Source: Erythrobacter sp. UBA1916 (GTDB lineage: Bacteria > Pseudomonadota > Alphaproteobacteria > Sphingomonadales > Sphingomonadaceae). Taken from it: a DNA stretch of 64,000 nucleotides. The stretch lies in contig DDFY01000011.1 of assembly GCA_002337385.1 (NCBI GenBank), positions 62,001-126,000 of the forward strand. Reading direction: 5' to 3'. The notes below the pieces were generated by a model. It was not told the DNA's origin and searched no databases. It worked only from the letters and a program-made list of their open reading frames with translations. The translations under genes and the position numbers were made by a program. Shown here one piece after another: positions 26,436 through 35,722 of this stretch (positions are counted from its first letter, which is position 1; the number at the start of each line of letters is the position of its first letter).

Positions 26436-28004
26436 GTGATCTTTACAGATCCTCTCTTTCTGTTCGTATTCCTGCCTATCGCCTTGGCGGTATTCTATGC
26501 GATCGCCTATTATCGCGGCAAGAACGCGGCCCTCGCAGTGCTGTTTGTGGCCTCGGTTCTCTTCTACATTCCTTTCGGCACGGTCTCCGCCATCTTGCTG
26601 GTGCTTGCGCTGGCTGTGAATTTCTCGGTCGCAGCCATGATTCACTTCATGCAGGACGGCAGCAGAGGCAGGCTATGGATATATATTTCCGGCCAAGCCT
26701 ATAACTTTGTAACCCTGTGCTACTTCAAGTATAAGATCGTAACCTTGATATTCGGGCCAAGCGCGGATCTTGGTGTCGACATCGCGGGCTTGGCAATCCC
26801 GGCTGGCATATCGTTCTATACGTTTCAGGGCGCCGCTTTCCTGGCGGACGCCTATTCGCGTGAGAAGAATGTCACGCAGTTTCTCGGCAAGCTGGAGACG
26901 CCCAAGTCTATCCTGGCGGCGTTCTGTCGATATGGCGCCTTTGTGAGCTTTTTCCCGCAGCTCATCATCGGCCCGATCACCTACCTCAGCGAATTCAACC
27001 CGCAGATCCAGTCCAAGCGGTTTTTGCGCCTCAATCCGATTGATCTGGCTGTTGGGCTGACTTTCATATCGATCGGCATGTTCAAGAAGGTTGTCGTCGC
27101 CGACAATCTTGCCCCGACAGTCGACATCGTTTTCGGCGCTGCCGATATTGGCGCGAATATCAGCCCCATCCAGGCATGGATCGGGGCCCTCGCCTATATG
27201 GCGCAGCTGTATTTCGACTTTTCCGGCTATTCGGACATGGCGTTGGGCCTCGCCCGCATGTTCGGAATACGGCTGCCGATCAACTTCTTCTCGCCCTTCA
27301 AGGCCAACGGTTTCATCGACTATTATCGCCGCTGGCACATGACGCTAACCCGCGTGATCGCGCGTTTTCTCTATACGCCCCTGTCGGTTGCCGGAACGCG
27401 TTACAGCATGTTCAACCGTCTTGCCCCCTTGCCTGCCCACCTGCTGAGCTTGTGGATTCCGATGCTCATCAACTTCCAGATTATCGGGCTTTGGCACGGA
27501 GCCTTGTGGACCTTCTGCGTCTTCGGGCTGATGCACGGCACCTTTATCGCGCTGGAAACCGAGATCCGCGCATCCAAGTGGTACAAGTCGTTCAAGAAGA
27601 CGACGTCGCCGCTGATTGTCGGATCGATCGAACGCGCGGTGTTCTTCCTTCCGCTTCTGCTCAGCCTGGCGATGTTCCGTGCCGAGAGCGTGAGCGGTGG
27701 TTTCCATCTCTATTCCCAGATGTTCGGTTTCGCGTTTGATGCTCGTTCGCTGTTCAATATGCGCGAGCCGGTGATGACGCTGATGGCCGCCTTCTTCATC
27801 ATCTACTGCTGCCCGAACAGCGTTGAACTGATGCGGAAATATCGCCCTGCCATCATGACCTACGAGAACAAGAGCTACGGGCTCTCAATCCTGCGCGGCC
27901 TTTGGCGCCCTGGCTGGGTACAGGCGAGCTACATTTCGATCCTCGTGATCGCCTCGCTCTACTACGTTTCCCGCCAGCCACCGTTCCTATACCAGGGGTT
28001 CTGA
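26436..28004 (+). CDS. MBOAT family O-acyltransferase (AlgI/DltB-like)
   Basis: A 522-residue multispanning membrane protein. The MBOAT core includes YYRRWHMTLTR, and the catalytic His lies in GLWHGALWTF (about residue 354), with a second conserved His in GLMHG (about 367). These enzymes move an acyl group across the inner membrane onto a periplasmic polymer. Start is GTG at 26436 with AGGAG 9 nt upstream. It heads a four-gene run with an SGNH-like partner, an acyl carrier protein and an FkbH-like protein, matching the DltB-DltD-DltC arrangement, and implies an acyl-ACP donor. Confidence 0.92.
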   Translation: MIFTDPLFLFVFLPIALAVFYAIAYYRGKNAALAVLFVASVLFYIPFGTVSAILLVLALAVNFSVAAMIHFMQDGSRGRLWIYISGQAYNFVTLCYFKYKIVTLIFGPSADLGVDIAGLAIPAGISFYTFQGAAFLADAYSREKNVTQFLGKLETPKSILAAFCRYGAFVSFFPQLIIGPITYLSEFNPQIQSKRFLRLNPIDLAVGLTFISIGMFKKVVVADNLAPTVDIVFGAADIGANISPIQAWIGALAYMAQLYFDFSGYSDMALGLARMFGIRLPINFFSPFKANGFIDYYRRWHMTLTRVIARFLYTPLSVAGTRYSMFNRLAPLPAHLLSLWIPMLINFQIIGLWHGALWTFCVFGLMHGTFIALETEIRASKWYKSFKKTTSPLIVGSIERAVFFLPLLLSLAMFRAESVSGGFHLYSQMFGFAFDARSLFNMREPVMTLMAAFFIIYCCPNSVELMRKYRPAIMTYENKSYGLSILRGLWRPGWVQASYISILVIASLYYVSRQPPFLYQGF

Positions 28005-28008
28005 CGAG

Positions 28009-29208
28009 ATGAACGTCGCACCATCCGACTTGCACCCGCCTCACACTCGCTCTCTTTCGTCAGCGCGCTGGCGAGCTGCGCGTCCGATGCTGATGGCGGC
28101 AGGGCTGATCACCACGATCTATCTCGCGCTTGCTGCCGTGGTAATCGCGGTTGATCCCTACAATGTTTACCGCTGGGGCGCGCACCCGCGGGTCGAAGCG
28201 GACGTCACATTGAGGGATCTTGTCATCGACTGGATCGATGTCGCGGCAAAGGACCCAGCCTTCAACACCTTCCTGATCGGAAGCTCGGTTACCCAGATGT
28301 ACACGCCCGAGAACACCCAGGAATTCCTGGGTCCGGACGAGCACATGATCAATCTGAGCTATGGCGGCCCCCGCCCCCGCGACCGGGATCTGGTTCTCAA
28401 CCAGCTGATCGAGAGCGACACGGTCGACCACGTCATCCTGACTTTCGACTGGACCTATATCCGCGACCCAGATGTCACCAACATTTACTTTCCGACGTTC
28501 CTCTACGACGACGACATCGCCAACGATCTTCGAATGGTGAATTTCCCGACCATTCGAACGGCCTTTGACATCATCGCCGGCAAGGACCTCTACACCCATC
28601 CAGACCCTGCTTCTTACCAGCGCTATGTCGATCAAATGTACGAACGCTTCCAGAGCCCGGAGGAAATGGCCAAGATCGATAGCACGGTCGAACGCTACCG
28701 GTCGCAGATCGGGCGTTCGAGCGGCAAGGACTGCGATAGCTTCCACGCCATCAACGATCAGCTGGTTCCGGACTTGAAGGCGCTCTCCGACAAGGGCGTG
28801 AAAGTGGACGTCATGATCCCGATCTTCTCGTACGCCTTCTACTACGTGCGACGGGACGATATCAGCCCCACCGTGCTGGACGAGATGATGATCGCACGGC
28901 GCTGCCTGGTGGATGCTGCCAGCGACCTGCCGAACGTATCGATCTATGCGTTTGACGACGATCCTGCCGTTGCCGGCGATCTGGCGAACTTCCGCGAGAT
29001 CGGGCACGTCTACGACCCGGGTGTCCTGCGCAAATTCATCTCCGCCATCTCGACCGGAAGCCATCGCCTGACCCGCGATAATTTTCCGAGCTATGAAAGA
29101 GCCGTTCGCTCCGAGGTGGAGAACTATCATACCACCAACACTTATCTGGACATGGTGAGGGCGCTCCCCGAAACGGAGCACGCATCGTCAACTTCCAGAA
29201 CTTCATAA
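28009..29208 (+). CDS. Membrane-anchored SGNH-like partner of the MBOAT protein
   Basis: A 399-residue protein with one N-terminal membrane helix (about residues 26-48) and a periplasmic domain. FLIGSSVTQMY (Ser92/Ser93) resembles the nucleophile block of DltD/AlgX-type SGNH proteins; FREIGHVYDP near residue 340 could supply the His. It begins 4 nt after the MBOAT stop. In alginate acetylation and teichoic acid D-alanylation such proteins take the acyl group from the MBOAT protein and pass it to the polymer. The family call rests on position, topology and the GSS motif. Confidence 0.65.
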   Translation: MNVAPSDLHPPHTRSLSSARWRAARPMLMAAGLITTIYLALAAVVIAVDPYNVYRWGAHPRVEADVTLRDLVIDWIDVAAKDPAFNTFLIGSSVTQMYTPENTQEFLGPDEHMINLSYGGPRPRDRDLVLNQLIESDTVDHVILTFDWTYIRDPDVTNIYFPTFLYDDDIANDLRMVNFPTIRTAFDIIAGKDLYTHPDPASYQRYVDQMYERFQSPEEMAKIDSTVERYRSQIGRSSGKDCDSFHAINDQLVPDLKALSDKGVKVDVMIPIFSYAFYYVRRDDISPTVLDEMMIARRCLVDAASDLPNVSIYAFDDDPAVAGDLANFREIGHVYDPGVLRKFISAISTGSHRLTRDNFPSYERAVRSEVENYHTTNTYLDMVRALPETEHASSTSRTS

Positions 29209-29233
29209 TCGCGCAAGCGAAAGGATAAGCAAC

Positions 29234-29479
29234 GTGTCAAATCAAGAAACCATCCTCGCCAAGGTCTCCGAAGTTATCCGAGATCTGTTTGACGAATACG
29301 ACGGCCCCATAACCATGGAGACCACCGCGGACGACGTGCCGCAGTGGGATAGCCTGTCGCACGTGCGCTTGATGGTGATGATCGAAATGGAGCTGGGCGT
29401 TCATTTCAGCACGTCGGAAATGCAGAGCTTCAAGAACCTCGGCGATCTCGTAAACGCGGCGGCGAAGCAGAAGGGATGA
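29234..29479 (+). CDS. Acyl carrier protein
   Basis: An 81-residue acidic four-helix protein with the phosphopantetheine attachment motif WDSLSHVRLM, Ser40 being the modified residue. It is distinct from the fatty-acid ACP, having a Trp before the Asp as in dedicated carrier proteins. It overlaps the FkbH-like gene by 4 nt and follows the SGNH-like gene, so it is likely the carrier that delivers the acyl group to the MBOAT protein. Confidence 0.93.
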   Translation: MSNQETILAKVSEVIRDLFDEYDGPITMETTADDVPQWDSLSHVRLMVMIEMELGVHFSTSEMQSFKNLGDLVNAAAKQKG

Positions 29480-31371
29480 TGCAGGGCAACTTCCCGTGGC
29501 GGCGCCCCTTGGTCCAAGGTTGGGACGAGCAGGTAGCCGAGGTAGAGCACACACTCGCTGACGGCCGCGAGCCGGACTACGCCACGGTGAAGTCGCTCGC
29601 CAATCAGCAGCTCGGCATGCGCGAACAACTGCGTATCGAGCGCCTGGCCAAGAAGCTGTCCAAGGCAGCCTCGCCCAGCAACGGCTTTGCAGAGGTGACG
29701 ATCGGCCTGCTGGGCAATCGGACCTTGAGCTTTCTTCCAGACCCGCTGGCCGCAGCCGGTTTGGCGCGCGGCCTGCAGGTACGCTCGGTGGAAGCCCCTT
29801 ACGACAGCGTGGCAAGCTTTGCCTATTCGCCCGCTGACTGTTTCGGCCGTTCGCTCGATGCGGTGCTCGTCGTTCTCGATGAAAGCGCGTTTGCCAGCAA
29901 ACGGCCAATGCTCGACCAAGCCGCTGAGGACGAGGCGATCGCGGACGCCGAGAATCTTGCTACTGCGCTGGCTGCCGCAGCCCAGGAGAAGTCCGGTGGC
30001 CGAGCCATTATCGCCACCCTGCCCGGTCCGATGCAGGTTTCATCCGCAGAACTGGCTACCCCCGGCACCAGCGCACGGTTCAGGCACCGCGTGAACCTCA
30101 TGCTGGCCGAAGGTGCCATGAAAGGCCAATGGATCCTGTGGGATCAGGCGGCACTGGCCCACCGGGTAGGCTTGGACACCTGGCTTGATCCTGTCCGCTA
30201 CCATGCGGCAAAGATCCCTTTCAGCGTCGACGTGTGCCCCTTGGCTGCCGACAATATCGCCGCTGTGCTGGCGGCGATGAAGGGGAAAGCGGCCCGCGGC
30301 CTCATTCTTGATCTCGACAACACACTATGGGGAGGCGTCATCGGCGACGATGGCCTCGCAGGGATCAGGCTCGGCCAGAACTCGCCCGAAGGCGAGGCCT
30401 ACGTTGCTTTTCAGGACTTCGTACTAAGCCTGCGCGACCGCGGGGTCGTGCTTGCCGTATGCTCGAAGAATACCGATGAGATCGCGCGCGAGCCTTTCCG
30501 CAGCCACGGCGAAATGGTGATCAAGGAAGACCATGTCGCAGTGTTTCAGGCCAACTGGAACGACAAGGCGACGAACATCAAGTCCATCGCCGAAACACTG
30601 AGCCTTGGCCTCGAATCCTTCGCATTTATCGACGACAATGCCGCTGAACGCGAACGTGTGAGGCAGGAGCTGCCACTCGTCTCGACCATAGAGATTGGTG
30701 ACGATCCGTCTTTCTACATCGAGCGTATTGCCCAATCGGGGCTGTTCGATCACCTGCCCCTGAACAACGAGGATATCTCCCGAGCAGCGAGCTATGGAGG
30801 ACGGGCAGCAGCGGCGCAAATCCGTGCAAAGATCGGAAATTACGACGACTATCTGACTTCGCTCGAAATGCGCATGATGATCGACCCGTTCGACGATACC
30901 GGGCGCAGCCGCATCACTCAGCTGATCAACAAGTCCAACCAGTTCAATCTTACAACTCGGCGCTATGGCGAAGAGGATGTCAGGAAGATGGAAGGCGATC
31001 CCGATCTGCTGGCGTGGCAGGTCCGGCTCGAGGACAAGTTCGCCCAACACGGCATGATCGGTGTGGTCATCGTCCGCAAGCAGGAGGCGGAATGGACCAT
31101 CGACACCTGGCTCCAATCATGCCGCGTGCTGGAGCGCGGCGTGGAGCAATGTGTGATGAACATGCTCTTTGAGGCAGCCGCACAGGCGGGTGTCGAGACC
31201 ATCCATGCTGAGTACATTCCGACTGATCGAAACGGCATGGTTTCCGACTTTTACACCAGATTGGGGTTCAAGGTCACAAGCTCGAACGAAGATGGCAGGG
31301 TGGAATATGCTTGCGATGTTCCAGACTATGAACCTCACAAGACCTTTATCGAGGTAGGTCTCGCTTCATAG
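29476..31371 (+). CDS. FkbH-like HAD-IIIC protein with C-terminal acyltransferase fold
   Basis: A 631-residue protein. After an N-terminal domain of about 270 residues comes a HAD domain with ILDLDNTLWGG (about 275-285), the SKN motif in LAVCSKNTDEIA and the acidic FIDDNAAERERV, then a GNAT-like C-terminal part with GMIGVVIV and TWLQSCRVLERGVEQ. FkbH proteins take 1,3-bisphosphoglycerate, dephosphorylate it and load glyceryl onto an ACP. Its ATG overlaps the ACP stop, which strongly implies that it loads that ACP. The expected product is glyceryl-ACP or a derivative; the exact acyl group is inferred. Confidence 0.88.
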   Translation: MMQGNFPWRRPLVQGWDEQVAEVEHTLADGREPDYATVKSLANQQLGMREQLRIERLAKKLSKAASPSNGFAEVTIGLLGNRTLSFLPDPLAAAGLARGLQVRSVEAPYDSVASFAYSPADCFGRSLDAVLVVLDESAFASKRPMLDQAAEDEAIADAENLATALAAAAQEKSGGRAIIATLPGPMQVSSAELATPGTSARFRHRVNLMLAEGAMKGQWILWDQAALAHRVGLDTWLDPVRYHAAKIPFSVDVCPLAADNIAAVLAAMKGKAARGLILDLDNTLWGGVIGDDGLAGIRLGQNSPEGEAYVAFQDFVLSLRDRGVVLAVCSKNTDEIAREPFRSHGEMVIKEDHVAVFQANWNDKATNIKSIAETLSLGLESFAFIDDNAAERERVRQELPLVSTIEIGDDPSFYIERIAQSGLFDHLPLNNEDISRAASYGGRAAAAQIRAKIGNYDDYLTSLEMRMMIDPFDDTGRSRITQLINKSNQFNLTTRRYGEEDVRKMEGDPDLLAWQVRLEDKFAQHGMIGVVIVRKQEAEWTIDTWLQSCRVLERGVEQCVMNMLFEAAAQAGVETIHAEYIPTDRNGMVSDFYTRLGFKVTSSNEDGRVEYACDVPDYEPHKTFIEVGLAS

Positions 31372-31654
31372 CCCATCGACCTGAGCATCTGATGCCTATC
31401 GCTGGGGCAGACGGCAACGACGGCGGAAGCGCAGCTGACCCAAGGCCAACATCCGGAACCGCCGTCCGCAGCCGAGAGCATCGGCTACGAAGTCGCGGCT
31501 GGTTAGAGCCTTGCGGGATCGCCGTCGGTGCCCGCTTGTGCCCCGCCAAAAGCCCACGCACAACGACACACAACGTTGCACTTTTCCCGGAAAAACGTAT
31601 GGCATGCGGCGTTCATTGCACAGATTTAGCAAATCCGAGGTGGAGAATTCTTGG

Positions 31655-32509
31655 ATGATTCAAGAGGCCACCCCAGTGACGGTCAATGCAGCCGCGACGC
31701 CGAACTTTATCCTTCGCGTCGTTTCCTTCCCGGATGCAAAAGAACGGCGCCAGCGTTTCACCGAAATGATGAAGCCCTTTGCGGGCATCGATTGGGCATT
31801 TCACGATGTGACTCCGGCGGAAAAGCTGCCGGTACCCTATAACGAGAGAACAGCATTCCAGACCGGCGGTTCGATATTGTCCTCGGCCGAGAGAAGCTGT
31901 GCTGCCAGCCATCTGACAATGATGCGCGAGTTTCTGGATGGCCCCGCTGACTACTTAATTGCGGTGGAGGACGACGTCCTGTTCGACCCCACCATCCGGT
32001 TCTCCGCTCATGTGAACTTCATGCACCGATGCGAACTGGATTATTACAAGCTTTACGCCCGTTTTTTTGTGCCCTCTCACTATCTTGGCAATGTCGGCCG
32101 GCTCGTGTTTTACCGGGCGCGATGGTCCACATTGGGGACGCAATGCTACGTGCTCTCGCGCGCGGGCGCTCGCATCCTGCTTGAGAATGCGGCAGCGAAT
32201 GGCGGCCTGACGAAGCCGATCGACGATACCAACGATTCGTTCTGGTTGACCGGCCTACCGATTGTTTTTCCATATCCCTTTCCACTGATGGAAATCGCCT
32301 ACCCATCTTCCATCCATTCAGCCCGACCGCAGATTGCTGAGCGCAACGCAGAGCTTGCTCAGGAGCTGCAGGCACCCTCGCGCCTTGACAAGCTGCGGCG
32401 CTCGTTCAGACGGCGCATGTCAGACCGCGCATTGCGTGGGTTTGACAAGGAATTGGCCAATCGCATCGCCCGTCACCGCAAGGACCTTTATGCAGCATTC
32501 CATCGCTAG
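31655..32509 (+). CDS. Family 25-type glycosyltransferase
   Basis: A 284-residue protein matching the LPS GT25 family: FILRVVSFPDAKERRQRF at the start, ERSCAASHLTMMREF in the middle and the acidic pair in LIAVEDDVLFDP. GT25 enzymes add galactose or similar sugars to lipid-linked glycans. ATG at 31655 with GGAG 9 nt upstream is preferred to longer frames. The 283 bp before it contain no recognised feature. Its 3' end overlaps the next reading frame by 20 nt. Confidence 0.85.
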   Translation: MIQEATPVTVNAAATPNFILRVVSFPDAKERRQRFTEMMKPFAGIDWAFHDVTPAEKLPVPYNERTAFQTGGSILSSAERSCAASHLTMMREFLDGPADYLIAVEDDVLFDPTIRFSAHVNFMHRCELDYYKLYARFFVPSHYLGNVGRLVFYRARWSTLGTQCYVLSRAGARILLENAAANGGLTKPIDDTNDSFWLTGLPIVFPYPFPLMEIAYPSSIHSARPQIAERNAELAQELQAPSRLDKLRRSFRRRMSDRALRGFDKELANRIARHRKDLYAAFHR

Positions 32510-33146
32510 CAATGGCGCTGTTGTTGTGGCTCGGCAACGTGAGCTGCTCCGCGAAAAGTACAGGCAGTTTATTGAGCCGGGCGAGCGCTATGCACTGGTA
32601 GACTTTCCCGACCACTCAAATGTCGACGATAGTGCAATCTGGCTCGGCGAACTGGCATTGTTGCATGAGATTACCGGTCGGTTCCCCAGCTATGTCTGCA
32701 GTCGCGAAGACTACGACGGGGATGCGCTGAAAAAATCCGTTCCGGATGGCCCAATTTTTTCCCATGGCGGCAGCAACAATTGCGCCGCCGATCTTGTGCC
32801 GGACGCAGCATTAGGCCTTGGCAACCTTGAGGCGCCCCATTGCCCGGTTATGGAGGTCTTCTGCTTGCTGCGGACCGACCTCGAAACCTCAGGCACTGAT
32901 CACAAGGTGCTGCGTGATGCCGGGTATGAAATCGATGATCGGCCGCACGGACACATTCCGTGCACATTAATGGGCAAACCCCATGTTGCCCTCGACAACT
33001 CCTACGGCAAAGTCAGTGGCTATTGGGACAACTGGCATCGCGGTGTGAACAATGTCCACTCCGCCCATAGTATCGACGAAGTCGTGCCAGTTTTAAGTGA
33101 ATTCGGCCTGGCCAAGACCGCAAACAAGATCACACCCCGCCTGTGA
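32490..33146 (+). pseudogene. Decayed polysaccharide pyruvyl transferase
   Basis: A 218-residue open frame clearly derived from a polysaccharide pyruvyl transferase (normally about 300-340 residues) but with two internal losses. It begins normally (YALVDFPDHSNVDDSAIWLGELALLHEI); at HGGSN, which should start a long central region, it jumps to LVPDAALGLG, and after FCLLRTDLE it jumps again to DDRPHGHIPCTLMGKPHVALDNSYGK. Key motifs are altered: NxGD is NVDD, HGGGN is HGGSN and the active-site RLHGH is RPHGH. The frame stays open, so loss was recent or the remnant is kept for translation of the overlapping flippase gene. Confidence 0.8.
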
Positions 33147-34630
33147 GCAATCTGCGCAAGATAGGGCTCGGCAGCCTGATACTCACAGCTTCGCGCGCGA
33201 TCGTGAACGCGCTGGGCTTCGTATCTACGATAATGCTGGCGCGATTGTTGATGCCCGAAGACTTCGGGTTGGTCGCGATCGCAGTGTCGTTGCAGACGAT
33301 TGTGATCGCGATAACCTACGTTCCGGTCAGCCAGGCACTGATCCAACTCAAGGAACCTTCGCAGCACCATGTCGACACGGCCTTCACGATCGGGCTGTTG
33401 CGCTCGCTGGCGATCGCGCTGCTCTTCGTCGGAGCAAGTTGGCCCGTCGCGGCTATCTTCGAGGAGCCGCGACTCAGCAATATTATGCTGGCACTTGCTG
33501 CCTCGCTGCTGATTTCCGGTATCACCAATCCGCGGCGGGCGTTGCTCCAGAAGTCATTAGTTTTCAAACAAGAATTTGGGATTGAGGTTGTCGGCAAGCT
33601 TTTCACGGTAGGTCTCTCGATCACCGTCGCCTACATATGGCAGAGCTACTGGGCCTTGGTGGTTGGAACCGTGGGTGGCCAGCTTGCGACATTGATCGCA
33701 TCTTACACTTTCGTGCGTTATCGCCCCCGGTTCGATCTATCCGAATTTCGCGCAATTTGGTCGTTCTCAGGCTGGATGACCCTGAGCGGGGCGATCAGTA
33801 CGATCAATTGGCAATCGGACCAGTTGTTTATCGGCAAGCTACTGTCACCGGCCACAGTGGGCGTCTACTCGGTGGGCAACAATCTGGCTCGCTTACCGAC
33901 CCGTGAAGCAACAATGCCATTGACCAGCGTGCTATTCCCGGCCTTCAGCAACCTTACCTCCGACCTGCCACGACTTGCCCGCGCCTACACCCGCGCGCAA
34001 GGGCTTGTGACTGCCGTGGCATTGCCGGTCGGGGTCGGCTTCGCGCTTATTGCAGGGCGCTTCGTGCCGCTTGCGATGGGCGAGAAGTGGATCCCCTCGG
34101 TCATTGTGATCCAGATATTAAGCTCGGTGTTTGCCTTCCAGACAATCGGTTCGCTGGCCCAGCCCCTGGCCTTGGCAATGGGCCACACAAAAACCCTGTT
34201 CAAGCGGGACATCCAGCTGTTCTTTATACGCTTGCCTATAATCCTTGCCGGCCTGGTGCTCGGAGGCCTGGTGGGGGTTCTGATAGCCCGCGTAGTCGCC
34301 GGCCTGATCGCAATCGGCTTCAATGTGGTGATCGTGAAATCGCTAATCGGACAGAGCATCGTAAAACAACTGGCCAACAGCTGGCGCTCGATCCTCTCCG
34401 TGATACTGATGGTTATCGGGGTGGAGGGCATCTCAAGCGTGATGCCGATATCTGGCGAGTGGATTGTGCAACTGGCGCAGGCGGTAGCCTTGGTTGTAAC
34501 CGGCGGCCTCATATACTTGGGCGGCGGATTGCTGATCTGGATTGCGGCGGGCAAGCCCCAGGGACCGGAAGCTACGGCGCTTGATTGGACTGGCAAAGGT
34601 ATAGCTGCGGTTCGCGCGCGCCGCGCCTGA
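33143..34630 (+). CDS. Wzx-type polysaccharide flippase
   Basis: A 495-residue protein with about 12-14 membrane helices and the start LGSLILTASRAIVNALGFVSTIMLARLL typical of MOP-superfamily polysaccharide transporters, with INWQSDQLFIGKLLSPATVGVYSVG in the middle. It would move lipid-linked repeat units across the inner membrane. GTG start overlaps the preceding stop (GTGA), so it is coupled to the decayed pyruvyl transferase frame. No Wzy polymerase or Wza/Wzc export genes were recognised in the window. Confidence 0.9.
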   Translation: MSNLRKIGLGSLILTASRAIVNALGFVSTIMLARLLMPEDFGLVAIAVSLQTIVIAITYVPVSQALIQLKEPSQHHVDTAFTIGLLRSLAIALLFVGASWPVAAIFEEPRLSNIMLALAASLLISGITNPRRALLQKSLVFKQEFGIEVVGKLFTVGLSITVAYIWQSYWALVVGTVGGQLATLIASYTFVRYRPRFDLSEFRAIWSFSGWMTLSGAISTINWQSDQLFIGKLLSPATVGVYSVGNNLARLPTREATMPLTSVLFPAFSNLTSDLPRLARAYTRAQGLVTAVALPVGVGFALIAGRFVPLAMGEKWIPSVIVIQILSSVFAFQTIGSLAQPLALAMGHTKTLFKRDIQLFFIRLPIILAGLVLGGLVGVLIARVVAGLIAIGFNVVIVKSLIGQSIVKQLANSWRSILSVILMVIGVEGISSVMPISGEWIVQLAQAVALVVTGGLIYLGGGLLIWIAAGKPQGPEATALDWTGKGIAAVRARRA

Positions 34631-34776
34631 CAGATGCTCCTAACTAGGCAGCTTTTCCTCCCCAGCTAGACCGATGATCCAACGCTACCCGCTCTTAGGT
34701 ACTGTTCTCGTCTCGCCACACACAGGAGCGCGGACGCACATGCTTGGGAATGAAATCCGCAGGCTTTCTGTCGCCC

Positions 34777-35595
34777 TCAAACCGGCTCCCACAAATCATA
34801 GGGAAAGCTCTCCAGCAGTGGCGATGCATCGAAATCTGGTGCGGATAGCGGACCAGCATCGAGCGCTTCTTCTACAGTCGTTGAAGAGCGGAAAGTTGTT
34901 CGCCCCACCCCTTCACAGTAGTCTATATATTTGAAGTCTGGTTCTGTTTCGCTCAGGCGCACATGGGCACAGGGAATGCCGAAAGCATCGGCAATAATCA
35001 GCCCGTGCAGCGAACTCGATACGATGAACTCGCATTCGCAAATGGCGTCGATGACGCGGCTCCAATTCCACAACGGATCAATTACGTCTTCACGGTCGAG
35101 CAAATCGCGGTCGTGAAGATTTGGGACAACCCCAATCTTTCCCGATTGCGTTTGCCGCTTGAAGCGCTGCGGGAATAGGTATGGAATCAGTAAGGCCGGA
35201 TCCCCAAAAACACTCGGCACACTGACGCCACGATCTGTCAGAAATTTCTGTGTCAGCGGGCCGCGAACAGCCCGAACATCGAGATCGACGAATGAGTGCT
35301 GCTCACTACTGATCTTTCCGTTGCGTCCACTTCCCCAGATAGTGTCTCCTGTGGATGCAAAGTGCAGCACCGATCCAACGGAAAACAGCCGCGCCTTATT
35401 CGCAGGTTCGTCGAGCAGAATCTCCTTCGCCGCCAGCATTCGCTGCACAACAACGGACGCCAAGTAGTCACCGAAATTTAGGCCGTGCGACGGCTTCCAG
35501 AAGAAAGCATGGACATGCGGATAACTGTCCTCAGGCACAAAAGCACGGCCCCGCAGGGGTTCTCGATGCAACTGCTTCCTGATCTTGTCGAACAT
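34777..35595 (-). CDS. Polysaccharide pyruvyl transferase family protein
   Basis: A 272-residue protein with intact motifs of the family: NFGDYLASVVVQRML near the start, VFGDPALLIPYLFP in the centre and SSLHGLIIADAFGIPC toward the end, in the position of the active-site His loop. These enzymes add pyruvate ketals from phosphoenolpyruvate to sugars of exopolysaccharides. ATG at 35595 (MFDKIRKQ) is chosen; the frame extends further but that part overlaps the neighbouring gene's end and looks non-coding. In contrast to the copy at 32.5 kb this one looks functional. Confidence 0.8.
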   Translation of the reverse strand: MFDKIRKQLHREPLRGRAFVPEDSYPHVHAFFWKPSHGLNFGDYLASVVVQRMLAAKEILLDEPANKARLFSVGSVLHFASTGDTIWGSGRNGKISSEQHSFVDLDVRAVRGPLTQKFLTDRGVSVPSVFGDPALLIPYLFPQRFKRQTQSGKIGVVPNLHDRDLLDREDVIDPLWNWSRVIDAICECEFIVSSSLHGLIIADAFGIPCAHVRLSETEPDFKYIDYCEGVGRTTFRSSTTVEEALDAGPLSAPDFDASPLLESFPYDLWEPV

Positions 35596-35722
35596 GGCCA
35601 GAGCTATTGCTCTGCAAACATGAGATGGCAATGCCGGAAGGTAAGAAACGCGGCCCTGCGACGGAGAAATTCGATGATGAGCGCCCCATTCCACACTGGC
35701 TGCATGCAACGCAGCGGCATCA

